NCBI GenBank assembly: GCA_017934425.1
Contig: JAGBJO010000014.1
Location: forward strand, 1-47,751
Length of the DNA stretch: 47,751 bases
From: Ruminococcus sp.
GTDB lineage: Bacteria; Bacillota; Clostridia; Oscillospirales; Ruminococcaceae
Direction: 5' to 3'
Positions 1 through 7,581 of the stretch are shown here, piece after piece (position 1 is the first letter of the stretch; the number at the start of each line of letters is the position of its first letter). Made by a program: the position numbers and the translations under genes. The notes beneath the pieces were generated by a model. The model worked only from the letters and a program-made list of their open reading frames with translations, had not been told where the DNA came from and searched no databases.

Positions 1-1
1 G

Positions 2-131
2 AAAAGGGGGAGGGACTAATTAAACCCGACAAAAATCGGCATTTCCTCCCCCTTTTCCCCCTTAGGTTTTCCCCTCTGGACTCCCCTTTCCTGAACCCCC
101 TTTTTCCCCTCCTTTGCCGATTTTTCCCGGC
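2..131. repeat. Inverted G/C-run repeat, polypyrimidine tract and small hairpin
   Basis: Bases 2-13 (AAAAGGGGGAGG) are the exact reverse complement of 45-56 and enclose a short hairpin (CCGA at 26-29 with TCGG at 36-39). Bases 44-113 are almost entirely C and T on the plus strand, with several runs of four or five C. A hairpin with TGCCG/CGGCA arms closes the tract at 114-131, and a nearly identical hairpin in the opposite orientation lies at the far end of the window (47734-47751). No reading frame with a ribosome site is seen. The rest of 1-577 holds repeat copy 1 of the palindromic element and the promoter of the downstream kinase. Confidence 0.55.
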
Positions 132-169
132 ACTGTCTTCCTAAAATTCATAGGTCGAAATAGCACGCC

Positions 170-396
170 GTTCTCTCACCGGCTCGTTAGTCCGTCGTCC
201 ACATTTCTACGGCAGCCGCTCGGTTAGATCAATAAAGCATCAGTTTACCGAAATATTTTAGTAGAACTATGTCCCAAGCAAAACAAGGTTGAGCGACAGC
301 AAAAGCATCACTTCTACACAGTAAGCGAGTTTACGAGCGACAACGTGATAAGCGCCGCCGCTCGCTAAGCGGCAGCGGTCAAGCTGGCTCAGCTTG
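170..396. repeat. Palindromic intergenic element, copy 1 (left arm decayed)
   Basis: The right half carries the blocks shared with copies near 20.3 kb and 23.9 kb: GGTTGAGCGACAGCAAAAG, then GTAAGCGAG, then AGCGACAACGTG at 336-347, followed by a GC-rich outer hairpin (AAGCGCCGCCGCTCGCTAAG) and a small CAAGCTGG...CAGCTTG stem. The left half still pairs weakly with it but has diverged. The element has no reading frame and behaves like a non-coding, MITE-like or RNA-hairpin repeat. Confidence 0.6.
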
Positions 397-472
397 TTGT
401 CCGTCAGTGGTGTACAGGCGTATTCGACGAAAAAACAAAGGGAGATTTTATGAAATTTGGCTTTTATATCAA

Positions 473-501
473 TTGATTTTGGGGCGGATTTGGTTTATAA
501 T
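473..501 (+). promoter_or_regulatory. Sigma-A promoter of aspartate kinase
   Basis: TTGATT at 473-478 and TATAAT at 496-501 are separated by 17 bp. Transcription would begin near 508, giving a leader of about 70 nt. That leader is too short for a lysine riboswitch and shows only a small CGGCTAAGCCG hairpin. Confidence 0.75.
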
Positions 502-577
502 GTATATTGCACGGAAATCGTGACTTTGTTACAAAATTATCATTCGGCTAAGCCGTATCATAGAAAGCAGGTTTATT

Positions 578-1924
578 ATGGCAGTTAAAGTTGTTAAATT
601 CGGCGGCAGCTCCCTCGCTGACGCTAACCAGTTCCGCAAGGTCGCTTCTATCATCAAGAGCGACGACAAGCGTAAGTTCGTAGTTCCCTCCGCTCCCGGA
701 AAGCGCTTCAAGGACGATGTTAAGGTTACTGATATGCTCTATCAGTGCTGCGAAAAAGCTGGCAGCGGTGAGGATTTCTCCGAGGATCTGGCTCGCATCA
801 AAGACCGTTACAACGGCATCATCTCCGACCTGGGCATGAACATCTCCCTGGACGAGGAGTTCGCTGTTATCGAAAAGGAACTGAAAGCACGCCCTGCCAA
901 GGACTACGCTGCAAGCCGTGGCGAGTTCCTCAATGGTAAGGTTCTGGCTGCTTACCTTGGCTTCAACTTCATCGACGCTGCTGACGTTATCATCTTCGAT
1001 ACCAAGGGCAATCTGCTGCTGGACGAGACTGTAAGCGCTGTCCGTGAGCGCATCAAGGGTCTGGACAACGCTGTTATTCCCGGATTCTACGGCATAACTA
1101 CTGAGGGCGTTGTAAGAACTTTCTCAAGAGGCGGTTCTGACGTTACCGGTTCTATCATCGCTAACGCTGTAAGAGCAGAGATCTATGAGAACTGGACTGA
1201 CGTTTCCGGCTTCCTGGTAGCTGACCCCAGAATCGTCGATAACCCCGACGTTATCTCAACTATCACTTACCGTGAACTGAGAGAACTTGCTTACATGGGC
1301 GCTTCTGTACTCCATGAGGACGCTATTTTCCCTGTACGTTCCGCAGGTATCCCCATAAATATCCGCAATACAAATGCTCCTGAGGACGCTGGTACTATGA
1401 TCGTTCCCAACGACTACGACTTCAGCAAGGAGAGCATGAGCCACACTATTACTGGTATTGCCGGCAAGAAGGGCTTCAGCACTATCAACATCGAAAAGGC
1501 AATGATGAACAACGAGATCGGTTTCGCAATGAAGGTCATGAAGGTTCTTTACGACAACGGTCTTTCTTTCGAGCATATGCCTTCCGGTATCGACACAATG
1601 AGCATCACTCTGGACAGCGAGAAGCTTGCACCTGTCCGTGAGAAGGTACTGTCCGAGATACGCAGAGAGGTCGCACCTGACCATATCGAGATCGAGGACG
1701 GCATTGCTATCCTGGCAGTAGTTGGCAGACGCATGAAGAATACCCGTGGTACAGTTGCGAGAGTATTCGCATCAATGGCACACGCAAGAATCAACGTTAA
1801 GCTTATCGACCAGGGTTCAAGCGAGCTGAACGTTATTATCGGCGTAAGCGAGAGCGATCTGCCTGAGGCGATCCGCCGCATCTACGATATGTTCATCAAC
1901 TCAGAACCCGTCATCAATGCGTAA
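578..1924 (+). CDS. Aspartate kinase
   Basis: Phosphorylates L-aspartate to aspartyl-4-phosphate, the first step of lysine, threonine, methionine and diaminopimelate synthesis in the cytosol. The 448-residue protein opens with the amino-acid kinase signature KFGGSS (residues 7-12) and has the SRGGSD motif near residue 185. Its C-terminal third has two ACT-like segments expected to bind the feedback inhibitor; one reads VVGRRMKNTRGTVARVF. A ribosome site (AAAGCAGG) precedes the ATG. Length and layout fit monofunctional, single-chain aspartokinases. The gene is monocistronic: it has its own promoter upstream and a bidirectional terminator in the repeat element downstream. Which end product inhibits it cannot be told from sequence alone. 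Confidence 0.95.
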   Translation: MAVKVVKFGGSSLADANQFRKVASIIKSDDKRKFVVPSAPGKRFKDDVKVTDMLYQCCEKAGSGEDFSEDLARIKDRYNGIISDLGMNISLDEEFAVIEKELKARPAKDYAASRGEFLNGKVLAAYLGFNFIDAADVIIFDTKGNLLLDETVSAVRERIKGLDNAVIPGFYGITTEGVVRTFSRGGSDVTGSIIANAVRAEIYENWTDVSGFLVADPRIVDNPDVISTITYRELRELAYMGASVLHEDAIFPVRSAGIPINIRNTNAPEDAGTMIVPNDYDFSKESMSHTITGIAGKKGFSTINIEKAMMNNEIGFAMKVMKVLYDNGLSFEHMPSGIDTMSITLDSEKLAPVREKVLSEIRREVAPDHIEIEDGIAILAVVGRRMKNTRGTVARVFASMAHARINVKLIDQGSSELNVIIGVSESDLPEAIRRIYDMFINSEPVINA

Positions 1925-2116
1925 TGCGTAATCAATGCGTAATTCGTAATGCGTAATGCGTAATTATGGTGTCGCCCTGCGGCGACGAATTTAAAAAGAT
2001 ACCGTCCGGTTCATCAAGTGAGCCGGACGGTTTTTGTTTTGTATGAACTGCGGCGGTAAACTACCGCTACAGAATTAGCAGAGCGCAATTACGCATTACG
2101 CATTACGAATTACGCA
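1922..2116. repeat. Terminator-bearing repeat bracketed by AATGCGTAATTCG arrays, full copy 1
   Basis: About 195 bp between two convergent genes. The left edge is a degenerate array of TAATGCGTAATTCG units and the right edge is the same array inverted (AATTACGCATTACG). Inside are a GTCGCC/GGCGAC hairpin (1971-1986), a strong terminator and a conserved GCGGCGGTAAAC block. A second full copy with the same order lies at 28057-28254, also between convergent genes. Partial copies occur near 10042, 37193, 39862 and 42399. Confidence 0.75.
2001..2040. terminator. Bidirectional intrinsic terminator
   Basis: ACCGTCCGGTTCA (2001-2013) pairs with TGAGCCGGACGGT (2019-2031) around a five-base loop, followed by TTTTGTTTT. 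It ends aspartate kinase transcription. On the other strand the stem could also serve the convergent lipoprotein gene. Confidence 0.85.
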
Positions 2117-2959
2117 TTAATAGGGCAGCAGGAATTCTCCTGCCTTCCACACGCCGTCCTCAATAACCACTGAGAACTGTGCATCATTTGTAAAGGGTTC
2201 TTCGCCGTTTATATCGGTGGGGTCGTAGTAATTCGTAACAGTGAAGAAGATCTCATCGGGAGTTATCTTGTCCACGCTCACTACCTGAGAGTAGCTGTAG
2301 AAAATGTTAGCTCCACGCTGTCCGTCAAGGCAGTACACCTTTCCATCATCTTCCATGAATACTTCCTCAATTGCCGAATTATAGCGGCTGCTGAATATCT
2401 TGTCATAGTCAGCCGCAACGTCCGCCATACTGTTTATTCCCTCATCTGTGACAAGGTAAAACTGCCAGCCCATATCATTCTCGATATAGGTTTCGTGGTC
2501 GAGTGTGTAGGGTGAACCTACTGTGAAACGGTACTGCTGCTGGCAGGCTGCGTCGTACACCGCCTGGGCTGCTGCAATGAGTGTGTCCTGGTTCTGGTCG
2601 GCAGGATCTCCGGAGAACTCAACTGCGCCGTCGGAATTGTACTGGAATTCAGCCTTTTCGCTGTTTCCGGCTGTAGTAGTCGCAGTGGTAGTCTCAGTTC
2701 CGGCTGCACCGCTTGTGGAAGATGCGGCAGTCTGTGAAGATGATACCGCTGTAGTGGTCTGGGCAGAACCAGCAGTTGTGGAACTGGCTTCCTCCTCAGC
2801 TGCGGTGGTCTGCTCAGTAACGTCCTCGCCGGAAGAAGTGGTCTGGGCTGCGCCTGTAGCCGTCTGTGAGCTGTCCCCGGAGGAACTGTTTCCCGACGAA
2901 CAGCCAGCTGAAGCGGATACAAGTACGCAGGCTGCTAATAAAGCTAAATATTTTTTCAT
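2117..2959 (-). CDS. Lipoprotein with Ser/Thr-rich linker
   Basis: No named family is recognised in this 280-residue protein. The N-terminus is a lipoprotein signal peptide with a lipobox-like SAGC ending at Cys20, so the mature protein should be lipid-anchored on the outer face of the membrane. Residues about 20-105 form a Ser/Thr/Ala-rich low-complexity linker typical of Ruminococcus surface proteins. A compact C-terminal domain of about 170 residues follows, rich in aromatic and acidic residues. The start lies 17 bp downstream of rnr on the same strand, so the two are probably co-transcribed. The function is unknown. Confidence 0.8.
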   Translation of the reverse strand: MKKYLALLAACVLVSASAGCSSGNSSSGDSSQTATGAAQTTSSGEDVTEQTTAAEEEASSTTAGSAQTTTAVSSSQTAASSTSGAAGTETTTATTTAGNSEKAEFQYNSDGAVEFSGDPADQNQDTLIAAAQAVYDAACQQQYRFTVGSPYTLDHETYIENDMGWQFYLVTDEGINSMADVAADYDKIFSSRYNSAIEEVFMEDDGKVYCLDGQRGANIFYSYSQVVSVDKITPDEIFFTVTNYYDPTDINGEEPFTNDAQFSVVIEDGVWKAGEFLLPY

Positions 2960-2976
2960 AGCTGTGTCCCCCTTAC

Positions 2977-5133
2977 TTACTCATCATCATCAAGCACGAA
3001 ATCTATGATACCCTCGCTTACGTTCACCGCAGCGCAGAGTACCTGCACCTGATCGCCAAGCCTGTAGGATACGCCGCTGAACTTCTCCGTCAGCGCCACC
3101 GGCTCGGTATAGTCATATTCTCCCTCAGGCAGAGTGCGGATATGCACAAGTCCTTCAACAGTGTTCGGCAGTTCAGCGTAGAAGCCGTACTCAGTAACAC
3201 CGGAAATTTTCGCCGTGAAACTCTCACCGATGTGCTGCTTCATGTACTCCGCCTTGTAGCAGTCCTCGCTCTCACGCTCAATAGCTACTGCCCTTATCTC
3301 GGCATTTGTGGAAGTCTCGGAGGACTTCACAACGAATCCTCTGTAGCGGCTTTCAAGCCATTTTGTATCGTATCCGGCAAGAATGTCGGTGATTATGCGG
3401 TGAATGGAAAGGTCGGGATATCGGCGTATAGGCGAGGTGAAGTGGGCATAGTCCTCCAGCACAAGACCGAAGTGACCCAGCGGTTCTTCCGAATACTTAG
3501 CCTTAGCCATAGACCGGAGAACCATCATATTCACTGCCTGATACTTCTCAGTACCTCTTGCGTTTTCAAGTATCTGTGCAGCATGGGCTGGCTTGAATTC
3601 CTCAAAATGTGGGTACTCAACGCCGGACTTCCTCAGCATCTCACAAAGGTTGGCTACCTTCTCCTCCGGGGGCGCTTCGTGGATACGGTAAACGAACGGG
3701 GACTGCTTCTCACGGGCAAGCTTTGCAGCAGCTTCGTTTGCGGTAAGCATGAAGTCCTCGATTATACGCTCTGCCCTGCCACGTTCACGGGGCTGAACGT
3801 CCACGCAGACACCCTCCTCGTTAAGGATCAGCTTGCTTTCCACTGTCTCTATCTCAGGGGCATGGCGCTGCTTCTTCTTTTTCAGCAGAATGTCAGCCAG
3901 TTCCCGGATAAGTGGTATCTCAGCGGAAACGGCGGCGTACTTTTCCTGTATTTCGTCGCTTGCCGAGCCGTCCAGCAAAGTATTCACCTCGGAATAAACT
4001 CCCTTGACACGGCTTCGGATAACGCTCTTGCAGAACCGGTAGGACAGCATTTCGCCCTCCGGGGAAATTTCGGTGAATGCGGTCATGGTAAGCCTGTCCT
4101 CGCCGGGATTCAGGGAACAGATGCCGTTGGAAAGTTCCTTCGGCAGCATGGGTATTACCTTATCCGCATAGTAAATACTTGTACCACGGCGCATAGCCTC
4201 CTTGTCCAGAGCGCTGTTAGCCCGGACATAGTGGGAAACGTCGGCAATATGCACTCCCAGCATATATCCACGGTCGGTGCGCTCAACGGATATAGCATCG
4301 TCAAGGTCTTTTGACTCTGCGCTGTCAATGGTAAAAATCGGCTTGTCACGGAGGTCTTCACGGTTATTGAAGCTGTACTCCTGAACGCCGCCCTCGCTTA
4401 TCTTCCGGGCTTCCTGGAGTGCATCTTCGGGGAACTCCTCAACCACGCCGTGGACTGCGATAATTGACTTGGCGCAGGAAGAAGCAAGCTCCGAGCTTCC
4501 AAAAACGGAAACTATCTTGACCTTATGTTCAGCGTGGCGCTGACCACGGCTGACTATCTCTGCCAGCACCTTGTCTCCCTCGCTGTAGGGGACGCTCATG
4601 CTGTCAACGATAATAACGTGGTTTCTTGGGGCGATATCCGGCACAAGGTACAGTCCGCCGTCGGTATACTCGATGCGTCCGGTCATGGTATTGCTGCCGA
4701 AAGAGAGTATATCCACCACTTCGCCCTCCGGTTCGCCGGAGCGTGAGGGGATATCGGCAATAAGCACCCTGTCGTGAGGCATAGCGCCAAGCATACACTT
4801 TCCGGGGATAAAGTACTCCACGCCCTCGTCAGTCATTGCGAAGCCGAAAGTGCGGCTAAGGCGGGTGATCTCGCCGGTCTTGAAGCCCATTCGTGAGCAG
4901 AGAGCCACTTTCATGCCCTTGCGGACGGTGATAACGCCCTCGTCACGAAGCTGTGCAAAAGCGGCAGTGAACTCCTCCCTGCCGGATTTTTTAGTGCGGC
5001 ACTTTGTCTCCAGTTCGCTCAGAGGCATAAGTTTCTTGCCGTAAGTATTAAGGAAAGTAACGATCTTGTTCTTGTAATTTTCAGCCGTAACTATCTTTTT
5101 GGCGGCTGTTTTTTTCTTTGTCTTTTCGGGCAT
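2977..5133 (-). CDS. rnr: Ribonuclease R
   Basis: Processive 3'-to-5' exoribonuclease of the RNB (RNase II) superfamily, which degrades structured RNA and acts with SmpB/tmRNA in quality control. The 718-residue protein has a basic Lys-rich N-terminus, an OB/cold-shock region, the RNB catalytic core with the acidic metal-binding motif DSAESKDLDDAI near residue 270, and a C-terminal S1 domain (about 635-712, with GVTEYGFYAEL). The length matches the family. It lies just downstream of secG, as in many Firmicutes; smpB is not adjacent here. A hairpin in the secG-rnr gap may attenuate read-through from the secG promoter. Confidence 0.95.
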   Translation of the reverse strand: MPEKTKKKTAAKKIVTAENYKNKIVTFLNTYGKKLMPLSELETKCRTKKSGREEFTAAFAQLRDEGVITVRKGMKVALCSRMGFKTGEITRLSRTFGFAMTDEGVEYFIPGKCMLGAMPHDRVLIADIPSRSGEPEGEVVDILSFGSNTMTGRIEYTDGGLYLVPDIAPRNHVIIVDSMSVPYSEGDKVLAEIVSRGQRHAEHKVKIVSVFGSSELASSCAKSIIAVHGVVEEFPEDALQEARKISEGGVQEYSFNNREDLRDKPIFTIDSAESKDLDDAISVERTDRGYMLGVHIADVSHYVRANSALDKEAMRRGTSIYYADKVIPMLPKELSNGICSLNPGEDRLTMTAFTEISPEGEMLSYRFCKSVIRSRVKGVYSEVNTLLDGSASDEIQEKYAAVSAEIPLIRELADILLKKKKQRHAPEIETVESKLILNEEGVCVDVQPRERGRAERIIEDFMLTANEAAAKLAREKQSPFVYRIHEAPPEEKVANLCEMLRKSGVEYPHFEEFKPAHAAQILENARGTEKYQAVNMMVLRSMAKAKYSEEPLGHFGLVLEDYAHFTSPIRRYPDLSIHRIITDILAGYDTKWLESRYRGFVVKSSETSTNAEIRAVAIERESEDCYKAEYMKQHIGESFTAKISGVTEYGFYAELPNTVEGLVHIRTLPEGEYDYTEPVALTEKFSGVSYRLGDQVQVLCAAVNVSEGIIDFVLDDDE

Positions 5134-5154
5134 TTTGCGCTCCTTTCTGAAAAT

Positions 5155-5184
5155 GGAAAAGCCCCATGACTTGTGTCACAGGGC
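5155..5184 (-). terminator. Weak hairpin terminator or attenuator between secG and rnr
   Basis: Read on the minus strand, a ten-pair stem that includes two G-U pairs (5175-5184 with 5161-5170) is followed by a short TTTTCC tract. It could reduce transcription of rnr relative to secG. The T tract is short, so termination is probably partial. Confidence 0.5.
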
Positions 5185-5192
5185 GCATAGGA

Positions 5193-5453
5193 TCACTTGT
5201 TAGTGAAGATCGGAATGATATTGACAGCAAGAGTGATAACGAACAACGCAATACCCAGCGCTCTTGTTATCTTGTTGAGGATAGCCTCTTTAGTTCTGCC
5301 CTCGTTCTTTCCGTAGAACGAATCTGAGCTTGAACCGGTAAGTGCTGCTGTCATACTGTCCTGGGATTTCTGATCCTGAGCGAGACACAGGCAAATGATG
5401 AGTATACAGGCGACAAGCAGTATAGCGCCGCCGATTATTTCGAGAACTGACAT
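5193..5453 (-). CDS. secG: Preprotein translocase subunit SecG
   Basis: Small membrane subunit of the SecYEG channel that helps SecA-driven export. The 86-residue protein has two hydrophobic segments (about residues 2-25 and 62-82) joined by a polar loop, the usual SecG plan. The start at 5453 (MSVLEIIGG) is chosen over an upstream in-frame ATG because GGAGGT sits eight bases before it. The upstream start would add 13 polar residues and has no ribosome site. A near-consensus promoter lies at 5520-5548 on the same strand. Confidence 0.9.
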   Translation of the reverse strand: MSVLEIIGGAILLVACILIICLCLAQDQKSQDSMTAALTGSSSDSFYGKNEGRTKEAILNKITRALGIALFVITLAVNIIPIFTNK

Positions 5454-5519
5454 AAAACTGACCTCCGCAAATTTTGTAGTAAACGGACACAACGTCCGGA
5501 TATTTCAGATAGCTTATTA

Positions 5520-5548
5520 ATTATAGCATATTCGCAAAGTATTTTCAA
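5520..5548 (-). promoter_or_regulatory. Sigma-A promoter of secG-rnr
   Basis: On the minus strand, TTGAAA, a 17-bp spacer ending in TGC (extended -10) and TATAAT. The predicted start of transcription is near 5513. Confidence 0.8.
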
Positions 5549-5689
5549 GTACAGTATCCTTAAAATCCGAGAGAATTTTTCCCCACAATTTTAGCCACTT
5601 TAAACAAGAAACCTCCGAAAAAGTCCCTATCCGCATTTTTGAACCCACCAGCAAATATAATACAGAAGGAAGATCAAAGGAGGGTCACT

Positions 5690-5968
5690 ATGCAGGAAAA
5701 AATAACCGATAAGACACACAGCATAATCATCGAAAACCGCAGAAGCCTTACTATTTCGGGAATAACCGATGTTGACAGCTTCGACGAAAAAGCTATCTGC
5801 CTTTACACTCAGCTGGGTGAACTCACTATTCAGGGCAGGGAGTTACATATCGACGCTATGAGCGTGGAAACCGGCGATATGACCGTTACCGGCGATATAT
5901 GGGCGGTCGTCTACGGCGACAAGGACAGAAAAAGCCCTCTTACCGCCCTGGGGAGGCTTTTCCGATGA
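5690..5968 (+). CDS. yabP: Sporulation protein YabP
   Basis: Member of the YabP/YqfC family of small beta-rich proteins needed for spore coat or cortex assembly in Bacillus. The 92-residue protein contains the family-like core IIENRRSLTISGITDVDSFD and the repetitive beta pattern TQLGELTIQGREL. The start at 5690 follows AAAGGAGGG; the longer in-frame ATG at 5639 has no ribosome site. It overlaps yabQ by four bases (ATGA). The order yabP-yabQ-divIC-yabR matches the Bacillus subtilis cluster, which supports the call. A TATAAT-like box lies at 5656-5661, but no good -35 is seen. A sporulation sigma factor is possible. Confidence 0.88.
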   Translation: MQEKITDKTHSIIIENRRSLTISGITDVDSFDEKAICLYTQLGELTIQGRELHIDAMSVETGDMTVTGDIWAVVYGDKDRKSPLTALGRLFR

Positions 5969-6489
5969 ATGTGCCGGAAACTTTCTTCAGCGTTCCCGAA
6001 GAACTGCGCCTGCTCATTCTCTCCGTGGCTGCCGGAGTTCCACTGGGTATGTGCCGGGACGCTGTCAGAGCGATCCGGCTCATACTCCCACACAACCGCT
6101 TTCTTACTGCCGCCGAGGATATCCTGCTGCTGGCTGGATATGCCCTGTTTCTCATGTTCTTCGCCTCCTGTGCTGCACGGGGGCATCTGCGGCTATATTA
6201 CGTCATCGGCAACGCTATCGGCTTCACCATATACTCCCTGACTCTGGGCAGAGCTGTGATGTCCGCCTTGAAAGCTGTACTGCGCTTGGTGATAAAGCCA
6301 TTTAGTCTCGCTTTTGTGCTATTGAACAAAAAAATTATACCGTTTTTTGTTTATTCCAACAATCTTTTTGTTATATATATTAAAAAAACGTTTTTCCTAT
6401 TGCGTAAGTATGCTAAAGTGGTGTATAATAAAACAGAAAATATTAAGAGAAGGAACGTGAAAAGAGTTGGCGAAAAAAATAAAGCATAA
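5965..6489 (+). CDS. yabQ: Sporulation membrane protein YabQ
   Basis: YabQ is an integral membrane protein required for spore cortex formation in Bacillus. The 174-residue product has three or four hydrophobic segments in the first 115 residues, then a hydrophobic, basic tail. The start overlaps the yabP stop as ATGA, indicating translational coupling. The 3' end runs 23 bp into divIC in another frame. Sequence similarity is weak, as is usual for YabQ, so the identification rests on topology and the conserved gene order. Confidence 0.8.
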   Translation: MNVPETFFSVPEELRLLILSVAAGVPLGMCRDAVRAIRLILPHNRFLTAAEDILLLAGYALFLMFFASCAARGHLRLYYVIGNAIGFTIYSLTLGRAVMSALKAVLRLVIKPFSLAFVLLNKKIIPFFVYSNNLFVIYIKKTFFLLRKYAKVVYNKTENIKRRNVKRVGEKNKA

Positions 6490-6778
6490 GAAAGAGAAGA
6501 ACGGTCTTTTCAGCTCGCCTCTCGTCGCTTTGGTTGCCTTTGCTACTATCATCGGCTGCTCTGCTATGCTCATCTATGTTGAAAAGGATTGCAGCAAGAA
6601 AAGGCAGGAACTGAGTACTATCAACGCTCGTATCGACGAACTGAAGGAAACTAATGAGAAACTTCAGAGAGATCTGGACAGCGAGGATATCTCGGATTAT
6701 ATGGAAAGCGTCGCTATGGAAGAACGTGGTTACGCTTATCCCGATGAGATCCGCTTCTACGATGCTTCACGAGACTGA
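6467..6778 (+). CDS. divIC: Septum formation initiator DivIC/FtsB-like protein
   Basis: Small bitopic divisome protein that pairs with FtsL and DivIB at the septum. The 103 residues comprise a short Lys-rich cytoplasmic tail, one transmembrane helix (about 18-37), a coiled coil (about 40-72, ARIDELKETNEKLQRDL) and a C-terminal segment ending in the family-like RGYAYPDEIRFYD. The start codon is TTG at 6467, preceded by AGAAGGA. Its position directly after yabQ and before an S1-domain gene is the classic Firmicute order. Confidence 0.88.
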   Translation: MAKKIKHKKEKNGLFSSPLVALVAFATIIGCSAMLIYVEKDCSKKRQELSTINARIDELKETNEKLQRDLDSEDISDYMESVAMEERGYAYPDEIRFYDASRD

Positions 6779-6865
6779 TGATTGCACTCTCAGAGCCTTT
6801 TGACTGCACAAGACTTATTTTTCGGCATCCCCTACGTCTTTTCTGTAAAGGAGTTAATATCACAT

Positions 6866-7375
6866 ATGCAGCTTGAAATCGGTAAGATCTATACTGGCAA
6901 GGTCAAGGGTATCGCTCAGTACGGCGCTTTCGTCGATATCGACGGCGGCGGCTCTGGTATGGTACATATTTCCGAGATCTCCAGATCCTATGTAAACGAT
7001 ATACACGAACACCTCCAGGAGGGTCAGGAGGTGACTGTAAAGGTTATCGGCATCAATGAAGCCGGTAAAGTAAGCCTCTCTATCAAGAAGGCTGTCGAGG
7101 ACGACGGCAGCGATCAGCGTCCGCCCCGCAGAAACGGCGGCAGACCCGGCGGCGATCGCAGAAATAACGACGGTCAGCGCTTCCAGGGCGGCGAGGAAGG
7201 TCAGCCCAGAAGACAGTCAAGACCTAAGCCGGTAGTATGGGAGCCTAAGAAGACTGTTCCCCAGTCTGAGATGTCATTCGAGGATATGATGAGCCACTTC
7301 AAACAGTCCAGCGAAGAACGCATCGGCGATCTCAAGCGCTCCACCGACAGAAAAAATAAGACACGCCGCAAGTAA
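6866..7375 (+). CDS. yabR: S1-domain RNA-binding protein YabR
   Basis: The 169-residue protein has an S1 OB-fold at residues 1-72 (GKIYTGKVKGIAQYGAFVDI, then GMVHISEIS). An Arg/Gly/Gln-rich disordered middle and a short C-terminal segment (MSFEDMMSHFKQSSEERIGDL) complete it; the last is also seen in other YabR-like proteins. The S1 fold predicts RNA or ribosome binding. The start at 6866 is set by AAAGGAG at 6848-6854; upstream in-frame codons lack a ribosome site. It ends the yabPQ-divIC cluster before a strong terminator. Confidence 0.88.
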   Translation: MQLEIGKIYTGKVKGIAQYGAFVDIDGGGSGMVHISEISRSYVNDIHEHLQEGQEVTVKVIGINEAGKVSLSIKKAVEDDGSDQRPPRRNGGRPGGDRRNNDGQRFQGGEEGQPRRQSRPKPVVWEPKKTVPQSEMSFEDMMSHFKQSSEERIGDLKRSTDRKNKTRRK

Positions 7376-7393
7376 TAGTATATAACTATATAA

Positions 7394-7424
7394 CGCCGTA
7401 CATTCCGATGTACGGCGCTTTTTT
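7394..7424 (+). terminator. Intrinsic terminator of the yabP-yabR cluster
   Basis: CGCCGTACAT and ATGTACGGCG form a perfect ten-pair stem with loop TCCG, followed by a CTTTTTTG tract. Confidence 0.92.
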
Positions 7425-7489
7425 GTTTCTTGTGCAAGTTGTACAAAAACTAAGGTGAAAATAGTACACCGCAATTTTTGATTTGTCTA

Positions 7490-7518
7490 TTGTAATAAAT
7501 ATGAAAATATGTTATAAT
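7490..7518 (+). promoter_or_regulatory. Promoter of the cellobiose phosphorylase gene
   Basis: TTGTAA at 7490-7495 and TATAAT at 7513-7518 lie 17 bp apart, with TGT just before the -10. A palindrome TTGTACAA at 7439-7446 lies upstream and is a possible but unproven operator. The leader holds a weak GCGG...CCGC hairpin followed by TTTTT. Confidence 0.7.
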
Positions 7519-7581
7519 AGGATAAATTGCGGTAATCGTTTTCTGCCGCTTTTTGGACTATCAATATAAAGGAGTACGATC

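Noticed and set aside
502-577. Lysine riboswitch before aspartate kinase
   Set aside because: The leader is only about 70 nt and has no lysine-riboswitch features.
1922-1965. CRISPR-like array of AATGCGTAATTCG units
   Set aside because: Units are short and degenerate, with no spacers and no cas genes; it is the arm of an intergenic repeat.
3142-4314. Long plus-strand open frame of 390 codons
   Set aside because: It is antisense to rnr with no ribosome site; the RNase R frame explains the conservation.
7439-7446. TTGTACAA palindrome as an operator for cellobiose phosphorylase
   Set aside because: A single eight-base palindrome with no regulator gene nearby is too weak to claim.
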